From IMG/VR virus record IMGVR_UViG_3300031524_001640, positions 1-64,000 of that record: a DNA stretch of 64,000 bases; one strand, written 5' to 3'. The notes beneath the pieces were generated by a model that saw nothing but the letters and a program-made list of their open reading frames with translations, was not told where the DNA came from and searched no databases. Of the stretch, positions 28,534 to 35,175 are shown piece after piece (the stretch's first letter is position 1; every line of letters begins with the position of its first letter). This DNA is from a virus. Both the position numbers and the translations under genes were made by a program.

Positions 28534-28758
28534 ATGTCTATTAGACACATCAAGTATACCAATAATAATGAATTAACAAAGTTATTGAAGAATGAAGTTC
28601 ATCTGGTAGTATTAGGTAAGGGTGAATGGGCCCATAAGATATGGGCTACCGATTCGGACCAAGAAGCCAATGACTTGGGGAGAAATATACAGAATGGTTT
28701 AATGAACCTTGGTAATCCGAACAACGAACAAGTTTTTCTATACTCTAAACCTAACTAA
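28534..28758 (+). CDS. Hypothetical protein, 74 aa
   Basis: Begins MSIRHIKYTNNNELTKLLKN. Its SD is embedded in a tRNA-Leu fragment. Not recognised. Confidence 0.6.
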   Translation: MSIRHIKYTNNNELTKLLKNEVHLVVLGKGEWAHKIWATDSDQEANDLGRNIQNGLMNLGNPNNEQVFLYSKPN

Positions 28759-28785
28759 AAATTGCCATGCTATAGAAACCAATAA

Positions 28786-28862
28786 CCGGGGGTGACGTAA
28801 TTGGCAAACGTGCGAGTCTTAGGAACTCGATTCTGTCGGTTCAAGTCCGACCTCCCGGACCA
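28786..28862 (+). tRNA. tRNA-Leu (TAG)
   Basis: Acceptor CCGGGGG/CTCCCGG, anticodon arm CGAGT-CTTAGGA-ACTCG, T-arm GTCGG-TTCAAGT-CCGAC, A then CCA. The variable arm is short for Leu. Confidence 0.85.
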
Positions 28863-28863
28863 A

Positions 28864-28913
28864 ATCAGTTGAGGCGAAAGCCGTTGCAGGTTCGATCCCC
28901 GTCGTCGGTACCA
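28864..28913 (+). pseudogene. tRNA 3'-half remnant
   Basis: Variable-arm-like GGC-GAAA-GCC, T-loop TTCGATC, CGTCGGT-A-CCA. No matching 5' strand found; possibly the tail of the fragment at 28488. Confidence 0.4.
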
Positions 28914-28919
28914 AATATT

Positions 28920-29122
28920 GTTCACGATAGCTTAGAATGGAAAGAGCGGAGCAAACTTAGGAAGCTCGTCATAGGTAGTGAGTTGCGGAGGCCCCGAAAG
29001 GTACATCGTAACCGAGATAGGATTAACTCCTATCACTGAAATGTGTAGGAAAGCGCGTTATAGCTACTTAGACACACAATCTAATGTGTGGGTCGCGAGT
29101 TCGAATCTCGCCGTGAGCACCA
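28920..29122 (+). tRNA. tRNA-like gene with large internal insertion
   Basis: 5' acceptor GTTCACG (28920-28926) pairs with CGTGAGC (29112-29118), followed by A-CCA. The 5' part has D-stem GCTT/GAGC; the 3' part has T-arm GCGAG-TTCGAAT-CTCGC. About 130 extra bases form hairpins (GATAGGA/TCCTATC, AGTGA/TCACT). TTAGA-CACACAA-TCTAA just before the T-arm may be the anticodon arm. An intron or a novel RNA; identity unassigned. Confidence 0.45.
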
Positions 29123-29142
29123 CAAATTAAACAAAGGATAAA

Positions 29143-29463
29143 ATGCAGACTATTAACTTAGTGTTAAACAATGGAAAGTTTCATTGTATTGTTACAGCGA
29201 CTATAACAAAGGTATCAGGAGATGCCATTGAACTACGTATTCATACTTCAGATGGGTCAGTAATAGCTATAAACGCATCTGATTATCAAGCAGCACAATC
29301 TTTCGTTGATCAAGCTGCTGAAGATCTACCGGGGTTAGTAGAAACGATTAGGAATTCCTTCCAATTAGCACCACCACCTAACGATGGTGTAGCTGAAGAA
29401 GGTAGAGCAAAGGCACAAGGTTTACCTCAGGATGCCTTCCGTACAGGTACTATAGCATTATAA
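29143..29463 (+). CDS. Hypothetical protein, 106 aa
   Basis: Beta-rich first half (VTATITKVSGDAIELRIHTSDG), then a helix and a flexible tail. AAAGGATAAA upstream. Confidence 0.6.
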   Translation: MQTINLVLNNGKFHCIVTATITKVSGDAIELRIHTSDGSVIAINASDYQAAQSFVDQAAEDLPGLVETIRNSFQLAPPPNDGVAEEGRAKAQGLPQDAFRTGTIAL

Positions 29464-29469
29464 CAATGT

Positions 29470-29552
29470 GCTGGCGTGGTGGAATGCATACACATCCGGC
29501 TTAAGATCGGATGCCTTCGGGATTGGGGGTTCGAGTCCCTCCGCCAGTACCA
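29470..29552 (+). tRNA. tRNA-Leu (TAA)
   Basis: Acceptor GCTGGCG/CGCCAGT, anticodon arm TCCGG-CTTAAGA-TCGGA, T-loop TTCGAGT, A then CCA. Confidence 0.88.
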
Positions 29553-29577
29553 ACTTATTAATAGAGAGGAGTCTATC

Positions 29578-29964
29578 ATGACAGAGAACTCCAAAGCAAC
29601 AGAGGGCCCTACTGGGGGTACTAACACAGATGTAAGTGTTAAACCCTTCTCATTAAAAGAAATAGCTGATAAAGAGCGCGCATTGATAGGCTCCATCTAT
29701 GAAAAGCTTGGTAACATTTCCACAAAGATAGCTGTTATAACGGAGTATGAGAGTAACGCGGATACCTGCATAAAGAAGATCGCACAACTGAACGAAGTGT
29801 TAAATACCAAGAGGAAAGAGCTCGATGATTTAATAAACGAAGCTGAAAAGTTGCGAGCTGAATTAATTGTATTCCATTCAATTAACCCTCTTAGACCTAC
29901 GGAAACCTCAGTGATAGCTATAGAACAGAAGATTAGTAACAGGCTAGATAGAGAGGTGTTCTAA
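29578..29964 (+). CDS. Coiled-coil protein, RLDREV family copy 1
   Basis: 128 residues from ATG 29578 (SD GAGAGGAG). Central coiled coil; ends KISNRLDREVF like the next gene. The longer in-frame ORF runs through tRNA-Leu and is rejected. Confidence 0.65.
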   Translation: MTENSKATEGPTGGTNTDVSVKPFSLKEIADKERALIGSIYEKLGNISTKIAVITEYESNADTCIKKIAQLNEVLNTKRKELDDLINEAEKLRAELIVFHSINPLRPTETSVIAIEQKISNRLDREVF

Positions 29965-30284
29965 TGTCTCACAAGAAAGAGGACGTAAAATTAGACGGTG
30001 TAAGCCTACTGAAAGTGGAACAAGGTCTATCAGGTACACTATCATCAGAAGCGTCTAACATCATTAGAATACAAGACGTAATAAGCAGAGAACAACAGAT
30101 CTTGGCGAAGTATAATAAAGAACTAGAAGAGTACACTAAAAAATATGAAACTTCTAGACAAGCATTGATAATACACTTTAGGAAATACTATCCTGAACAT
30201 AATTCTGTAGGGGATCTTATAGCTAAGAGTGCGGAAGAGACTTCTGTTAAAACAAATGAAAGATTAGACAGAGAAGTTTACTAG
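29964..30284 (+). CDS. Coiled-coil protein, RLDREV family copy 2
   Basis: 106 residues ending TNERLDREVY. TAATG overlap with copy 1 gives translational coupling. Probably forms hetero- or homo-oligomers with copy 1. Confidence 0.65.
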   Translation: MSHKKEDVKLDGVSLLKVEQGLSGTLSSEASNIIRIQDVISREQQILAKYNKELEEYTKKYETSRQALIIHFRKYYPEHNSVGDLIAKSAEETSVKTNERLDREVY

Positions 30285-30291
30285 GCTATGG

Positions 30292-30300
30292 TATAATAAA
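30292..30300 (+). promoter_or_regulatory. Extended -10 promoter TGG-TATAATAAA
   Basis: ATGG-TATAAT lies 38 bases before the next ATG; the best match to the bacterial -10 consensus in the window. Confidence 0.5.
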
Positions 30301-30329
30301 CACAGTAGTTATAACTTGTTGGAGACGAC

Positions 30330-30677
30330 ATGAATAAGATTCTTCACACTAGAAGGAGCATTGACACTCAGGTAGGGTTCGAGGGTTCTACTGTGCGCCT
30401 TGGTCAAAAATGGTTGGAGCTAGCTGGGTTAGAAGAAATAGTTGATATCTGTATATGTTCCCCTAGTGGGAAACAACATGAAGTAATAGGTACCGCTAGG
30501 ATACTTGATCGTTGGGTAGGAATATTTAGGGATATACCGGCTAGATATGTGGAGATGGAACAGATAGTAGAGGACAGGAGTTATTCCTCATTACTTTCTT
30601 CTCTTAAGAGTGCGTATAGAAACGAACTAACTGAGGACAGTGAGGTTACTGTCCTCGTGTATTATAGAATTTCATAA
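30330..30677 (+). CDS. Possible ASCH-like RNA-binding protein
   Basis: 115 residues. RLGQKWLELAG, IGTARILDRWVGIFRDIPARYVEMEQ and EDSEVTVLVYY recall ASCH/PUA-like folds that bind RNA. Pattern match only. Confidence 0.45.
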   Translation: MNKILHTRRSIDTQVGFEGSTVRLGQKWLELAGLEEIVDICICSPSGKQHEVIGTARILDRWVGIFRDIPARYVEMEQIVEDRSYSSLLSSLKSAYRNELTEDSEVTVLVYYRIS

Positions 30678-30754
30678 GCGGGGGATCCAATCGGCTTCAG
30701 GGCTTAGTCTGCAAAACTAATAAATGGTGAGTTCAATTCTCACCCCTCGCTCCA
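30678..30754 (+). tRNA. tRNA-Cys (GCA)
   Basis: Starts at the base after a stop codon. Acceptor GCGGGGG/CCCTCGC, anticodon arm TTAGT-CTGCAAA-ACTAA, T-arm GTGAG-TTCAATT-CTCAC, T then CCA. Confidence 0.9.
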
Positions 30755-30777
30755 AGATTAAAGGATTAGAGTATCCA

Positions 30778-31116
30778 ATGAAAAGACACATTAGAGACGG
30801 AACTCCACAATATAGTAAATCTAGCCTTTGTATGAGTTGTGAGCATTGTTCAAAGATAATTGGTGAATCTGAGAGCGAAAGGCACTTCTTCTGTAGAGAG
30901 TTCACTGGCATTTATGGTGGTCCACTGGAGATCACTTGTAATGTTAAAGAGTGTTCTGAATACGTAGAGAAGGGTAAACCAGATCTATATCAAATGCAGA
31001 AGATGGCTCTAATCCTAGTTAACAAAGGTGATAAGGTTGGATTTGTAACCGCTAAGAAGTTCAAACAAACGCATGAGATGGAAGACTATGATAGTATCAT
31101 ACCTCCTCATATTTAA
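30778..31116 (+). CDS. Cys-rich hypothetical protein, 112 aa
   Basis: From ATG 30778; the longer in-frame ORF lies in tRNA-Cys. CMSCEHC...FFCREF...CNVKEC suggests metal binding. Confidence 0.6.
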   Translation: MKRHIRDGTPQYSKSSLCMSCEHCSKIIGESESERHFFCREFTGIYGGPLEITCNVKECSEYVEKGKPDLYQMQKMALILVNKGDKVGFVTAKKFKQTHEMEDYDSIIPPHI

Positions 31117-31132
31117 AGCTATTCAGTTTAAT

Positions 31133-31209
31133 CGGAAAGTCGCCTAATGGTATGGCACTCGGTTTGGGTCCGAGAACAATTGGGAGTTCGAGCCTCTCCT
31201 TTCCGACCA
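31133..31209 (+). tRNA. tRNA-Pro (TGG)
   Basis: Acceptor CGGAAAG/CTTTCCG, anticodon arm CTCGG-TTTGGGT-CCGAG, T-loop TTCGAGC, A then CCA. Last tRNA of the tRNA-rich region. Confidence 0.92.
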
Positions 31210-31214
31210 TTTAT

Positions 31215-31247
31215 AAGGGAACCTTAACTGGTTCCCTTTCCCTTTGG
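31215..31247 (+). terminator. Intrinsic terminator after the tRNA region
   Basis: AAGGGAACC-TTAACT-GGTTCCCTT, then TCCCTTT. Confidence 0.6.
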
Positions 31248-31257
31248 AGGCAGCATT

Positions 31258-32148
31258 ATGACTTGGTTCAACAAGAAAAGTGAAGACGAGATAAAGAGAG
31301 TAGCTAATGCTGGAGCCAAAGCAAAGGTTAAGCCTAAGAAAGACGCTTGTCCTCATGGAGAAGGTAGTGGATGTGTAAGATGTTTTATGGAAGAGGTAGA
31401 AAAACCATCTGCTACTATTACAATAGATATGAATGAAACAGACTTGTATAATGCTGTTCTACTTCTACCAGACAAGATTGTTCACTTCTTAAAAGTTAAT
31501 TCAAACAAAGCTTATTTGGCTGGTGGGTACTTAAGATCAGTAATTGGTAATGAACCTATATCTGATTATGATATCTTTTTTTCCTATGACAAAGCTAATT
31601 TACAAAGTCATCTACATACATGGTCACCTTCTGCGGATCTAGCTGGGATTGAGGAAACAGAAAACTCTTTCCTTATACCAAAGAGATTAGATTGTCCCCC
31701 GATCCAATTCATTTGGCGATGGAAGTTCACAGATGCAAAGGACTTAATAGACAAGTTTGATTTCACAATCGCCAAAGCGGTTATATGGTATAATGGTAGT
31801 GATTGGTGTGGTTTAGTATGTGATACATACTATCAAGACCTAGCTGCCAAGAGGATAGTCTACTCTAGTGGAGTACCCGGTAACGAAGGTGCTGGGCATA
31901 TAGCAAGGCTACTTAAATTCATAGCAAGAGGTTATAGCATAGGTCCTAATGACTTGGCTAATATACTTACGTGGAGTATCAGTTCTATCAAGTGTTTAGG
32001 TGAAGTAGATAGGTCTGCATTGAAGGCAGAATTATTCTTAGAAATAGAAAGAATGCAACAAGGAAACAAGCCTACCCTTGAGAAACTTTCTAAGCCTGTG
32101 CCTCCTCCTACCCCACCTAGGGAGAGGTCTTCTTACAGTTATTCATAA
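31258..32148 (+). CDS. Nucleotidyltransferase of polymerase-beta superfamily
   Basis: 296 residues. KAYLAGGYLRSVIGNEPISDYDIFF (residues about 82-106) holds the GG and DxD motifs of the CCA-adding/poly(A) polymerase head domain. A CPHGEGSGCVRC knuckle lies upstream. The helical C-terminus may bind RNA. CCA maintenance of phage tRNAs is an attractive but unproven role. It opens the replication module just after the tRNA region. Confidence 0.7.
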   Translation: MTWFNKKSEDEIKRVANAGAKAKVKPKKDACPHGEGSGCVRCFMEEVEKPSATITIDMNETDLYNAVLLLPDKIVHFLKVNSNKAYLAGGYLRSVIGNEPISDYDIFFSYDKANLQSHLHTWSPSADLAGIEETENSFLIPKRLDCPPIQFIWRWKFTDAKDLIDKFDFTIAKAVIWYNGSDWCGLVCDTYYQDLAAKRIVYSSGVPGNEGAGHIARLLKFIARGYSIGPNDLANILTWSISSIKCLGEVDRSALKAELFLEIERMQQGNKPTLEKLSKPVPPPTPPRERSSYSYS

Positions 32149-32207
32149 TTTCTTCTGCTTCTATTACCCCGTTGCGATATATCCGGACTGTTAGTAGAGC
32201 GTAGAAT

Positions 32208-32325
32208 TTGTATCTAATATGTCAATTAGATACAATTAAAGGACAGATTGTTCGAGTTGACATAGGCAATCTGTCATTAAATTGTGCATGCCGCGAGAAG
32301 GCATACTGTATACAGTGCTGCACAA
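32208..32325 (+). promoter_or_regulatory. Three consecutive hairpins upstream of ssb
   Basis: Stems TTGTATCTAAT/ATTAGATACAA (11 bp), GACAGATTG/CAATCTGTC (9 bp) and TTGTGCA/TGCACAA enclosing ACTGTATACAGT. A candidate autoregulatory leader or single-strand replication element. Confidence 0.5.
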
Positions 32326-32377
32326 TAAACATCAACAAGAAGTACAACCAATAAACATTTTATTATGAGGTAGTTAC

Positions 32378-32779
32378 GTGGCAAATTTATGTACGTTCAT
32401 CGGGAATATAGGCAAGGATCCCGAGCTCAAGACAAGTCAATCAGGAACGCCTTTCTGTACTTTCTCTATAGCTGTGAATAAAGGCAGCGGAGAGAAGAAA
32501 GAAACGACTTGGATTAACATGGTAGCTTTTAACAAGACTGCAGAATATATAGGCAACAACTTGAAGAAAGGCTCAATGGTATATGTCGAGGGTGAACTCA
32601 AGATTGAAGAATATACAAAGGACAACGTTAAGCATGTTGCCCCTAAGATTATTGTTAATCGTGTAGAGAACTTGTCTCGTTCTGGAGAAGGCGCTAGTAA
32701 GGTAAGTGAACAAACAGCAACTGCAGTAGCATCAACCGGGGCTGCTGGTGGTATTTCACCCGACGATATACCCTTTTAG
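32378..32779 (+). CDS. ssb: Single-stranded DNA-binding protein
   Basis: 133 residues from GTG (SD GAGGTAG). OB fold: NLCTFIGNIGKDPEL, FSIAVNKG, TTWINMVAFNKTAEYIGNNLKKGSMVYVEGEL; acidic tip DDIPF for partner docking. Coats ssDNA and recruits replication and repair proteins. First gene of the long replication operon. Confidence 0.95.
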   Translation: MANLCTFIGNIGKDPELKTSQSGTPFCTFSIAVNKGSGEKKETTWINMVAFNKTAEYIGNNLKKGSMVYVEGELKIEEYTKDNVKHVAPKIIVNRVENLSRSGEGASKVSEQTATAVASTGAAGGISPDDIPF

Positions 32780-32822
32780 AGAGGATTGGGCAGAGGAGTT
32801 GGCCTTCTCTGCCCGTTTATAG

Positions 32823-32987
32823 ATGGATAACGAACAGTTCGATAGTTTTATAGAAGAGAGCATAGGATACCTGAACCTTAAATGGCAAGAGCTTGGGAGA
32901 ACTGAGCTACAAGAAGAAGAATTGGTAGATTTATCTGATAGATTAGATGATTTCTTTGGTGATATCGTAGAAGACGAAGAAGGTTAA
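32823..32987 (+). CDS. Acidic hypothetical protein, 54 aa
   Basis: MDNEQFDSFIEESIGYLNLK; Glu/Asp-rich helix. Weak SD. Adjacent to the next ATG. Confidence 0.5.
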   Translation: MDNEQFDSFIEESIGYLNLKWQELGRTELQEEELVDLSDRLDDFFGDIVEDEEG

Positions 32988-32988
32988 A

Positions 32989-33309
32989 ATGTCTTACAAT
33001 AAAACTCTGAACGCTGTAATAGCTTTCATTGAGGACAGACCAGAGGTAGCAAGAGAGATATTACGCTCGCCAGAGATGGAACAAGTTAGTATCTCGGACG
33101 TTAGCGCTAGACTTTATCATGCTTTGGAAGATTGTAAGGATAAAGCTATTGTAGAAGTTCTAAGGAAGGTACTTAGAAAGACAATGGCTCTTACATCTAA
33201 GGACCTTGTTTATATGCAAGCGGTAGTAGACGTGGAACAAATAATTGAAGAGTGTCTATACGAGCATGCCAGCACAAATAATCAAATGACTAGATCCGAT
33301 ATCGAATAA
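32989..33309 (+). CDS. Hypothetical helical protein, 106 aa
   Basis: VIAFIEDRPEVAREILRSPEME and further helices. GAAGAAGG upstream. Not recognised. Confidence 0.6.
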   Translation: MSYNKTLNAVIAFIEDRPEVAREILRSPEMEQVSISDVSARLYHALEDCKDKAIVEVLRKVLRKTMALTSKDLVYMQAVVDVEQIIEECLYEHASTNNQMTRSDIE

Positions 33310-33319
33310 AGGACATAAT

Positions 33320-33613
33320 ATGAAGGGACCTACCTATAAACGTTTTTTATATACGAACACCCAAGCAACGTCATTGGAAGCTTCCTTGAATAACATTGCT
33401 TCAGAAGGGTTCTCATTAAAGTTTATTGAGAGCACACCTCAAGGTATGTTATTTATCTTTGAGTCTTTACCAGTTGAAAAGAGTATACAAGAACAGGTAA
33501 AAGAAGAACTCAAGAGAAGAGAGCTATTAAATGGAGAAAATCCCAATTCCATTAGCGGAAGTCTTGAAGAAGTCAATCAGCCTAGAGCAGGCGATCCAAA
33601 TAATACGATCTAA
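33320..33613 (+). CDS. Hypothetical protein, 97 aa
   Basis: Alpha/beta, YTNTQATSLEASLNNIASEGFSLKFI. AAAGGACA upstream. The C-terminus overlaps the next ORF by 83 bases. Confidence 0.6.
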   Translation: MKGPTYKRFLYTNTQATSLEASLNNIASEGFSLKFIESTPQGMLFIFESLPVEKSIQEQVKEELKRRELLNGENPNSISGSLEEVNQPRAGDPNNTI

Positions 33614-33890
33614 TAAATGTGTTTGCTTAGGAAGGAAAGAAGAGTTCCTAACTATATGTAACCCTTGTTTTAAATCTCTCCCATTAGAGTACTCTCTTGA
33701 GTTATGGAGACCGTATGATTATGATTTTATATGGTACTACAACAGAGTTAGGAGGTATTTAGGTGGGCTCTTAGAAAGAACGAATGCCACTACCTTTAAT
33801 AGAAAACCAGACAAACTTAGGCGTAACAAGCCGGCCTTTAAACGAAGAACAAAAGTATCAGTTAATAGAAAGAATAATACTAGCAACTAG
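33531..33890 (+). CDS. Basic Cys-containing protein, 119 aa
   Basis: CVCLGRKEEFLTICNPCF then an aromatic region and an Arg/Lys tail. AGAGAGC is a weak SD. Overlaps both neighbours; its C-terminal 36 residues are dual-coding. Confidence 0.5.
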   Translation: MEKIPIPLAEVLKKSISLEQAIQIIRSNKCVCLGRKEEFLTICNPCFKSLPLEYSLELWRPYDYDFIWYYNRVRRYLGGLLERTNATTFNRKPDKLRRNKPAFKRRTKVSVNRKNNTSN

Positions 33891-34143
33891 ATACACCAGT
33901 GGTATGAACCCAAAAGCAAGAGAAGTAGCGTTGGCTTTAATCAGAGCTGTTATATCTGGTAGGAAGATTAGAGTAAGACCAAGAGCCTCTGTAATCTCTG
34001 TGATAAAGAAAGAAAGTCCTGAATTATACAAAACCCTAATGAAAGATTATGTCATTCTATGTCGTTATAATTGGTATACACATACTGAAGAAATTGATAA
34101 GAAGTTTGAAGGCGAACTTGGATTTAGTTGGTTTGCACGATAG
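33784..34143 (+). CDS. Hypothetical protein, 119 aa
   Basis: LIERIILATRYTSGMNPKAREVALALIRAVISGRKI looks like a helical DNA-binding or structural domain. It shares 107 bases with the preceding ORF in another frame. A later start is possible. Confidence 0.5.
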   Translation: MPLPLIENQTNLGVTSRPLNEEQKYQLIERIILATRYTSGMNPKAREVALALIRAVISGRKIRVRPRASVISVIKKESPELYKTLMKDYVILCRYNWYTHTEEIDKKFEGELGFSWFAR

Positions 34144-34151
34144 GAGTTAAA

Positions 34152-34901
34152 TTGTTTGTAACATTGCTATCAGATCTACACCTTGAGTTTTGGGGCGGAA
34201 GTGAACGTAAACATTTGGAAGAATTTAAGATTAGTAAAGATATGCCATTGATAATACCGGGGGATCTTACTACTTTTCGTACACCTAGTTATTCTAGATG
34301 GGAACCAGAAACAATATTGGATTATCTTTGTGATCAAGCACCAATGGTAATATATCTACCCGGTAATCATGAGTATTATAAAGCTGTGTCAACTGCTTAT
34401 GTAGATGATAGGATAAGTGAGATAGAGTCAGAGCTCACAAACCTCAAAGTGTTACGAACTAATGAGGTGTTTCTATATGAAGATAAGCGTTTCATAGGAG
34501 ACACGATGTGGTTTCCAAATATCCCAGAGGTTGAGATTAATAAAGGTTGCATTAATGACACCTTCCTAATCAAAGATTTACTACCGTGGGCATATAATAA
34601 GAACACAGATTTTAGGAATTGGGTTAGTAAGGAATGTAGGAAAGGTGATATTGTTATAACTCATCACCTTCCTACCAATGAATGTCAACCGGTTCAATTT
34701 AGAAACCACGAAACTAGCCCCTACTTTGTAAGTGATATGAAAGATATTATTACTGCTAATGAACCAAGTGTATGGATATTTGGACACACACATTCACGTA
34801 GAGACTTTACAGAGCATAATACTAGACTATTGTGCAATGCTATTGGGTACCCACTTGAGCTATATAACGAAGAATACCCAAAGTCAGAGTTCGAGATATA
34901 G
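34152..34901 (+). CDS. Metallophosphoesterase
   Basis: 249 residues from TTG 34152 (TAGGAG, 6-base spacing). Motifs LLSDLHLEF (DxH), IPGDLT (GD), LPGNHEYY (GNHE), ITHHLPT (H) and IFGHTHSR (GHTH). A calcineurin-type phosphatase or exonuclease-like enzyme; in this replication operon perhaps SbcD-like, which is inference. Confidence 0.9.
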   Translation: MFVTLLSDLHLEFWGGSERKHLEEFKISKDMPLIIPGDLTTFRTPSYSRWEPETILDYLCDQAPMVIYLPGNHEYYKAVSTAYVDDRISEIESELTNLKVLRTNEVFLYEDKRFIGDTMWFPNIPEVEINKGCINDTFLIKDLLPWAYNKNTDFRNWVSKECRKGDIVITHHLPTNECQPVQFRNHETSPYFVSDMKDIITANEPSVWIFGHTHSRRDFTEHNTRLLCNAIGYPLELYNEEYPKSEFEI

Positions 34902-34918
34902 GAAAGGAACCAATAGAA

Positions 34919-35173
34919 GTGTCAATGTTTTTATACCACATTAGATTCAGAGACGAAGGAGAGATAGTAGATTTCTCCTTCGATATTTGTGCTAGTGGAG
35001 AGTTGGAGGCTGTTGATAGAGCCAGACGGGCTATGTTAGAAACCATAGATAATGAAGGCTTTATAGACGTGCCAGTGACAGGCGGGGCAGTTAATGGTAA
35101 AATAGCTATAGACCCAATGTCTATAACATCAAAGCATATAATAAGCGCTAATAGGATAGAGGAAGCTAGATAA
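34919..35173 (+). CDS. Hypothetical protein, 84 aa
   Basis: GTG at 34919 or ATG at 34925. FLYHIRFRDEGEIVDFSFDICASGELEAVDRARRAM, alpha/beta. Not recognised. Confidence 0.6.
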   Translation: MSMFLYHIRFRDEGEIVDFSFDICASGELEAVDRARRAMLETIDNEGFIDVPVTGGAVNGKIAIDPMSITSKHIISANRIEEAR

Positions 35174-35175
35174 TT

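Noticed and set aside
29476-29577. N-terminal extension of the 29578 gene
   Set aside because: Translated tRNA-Leu; the ATG at 29578 has a strong SD.
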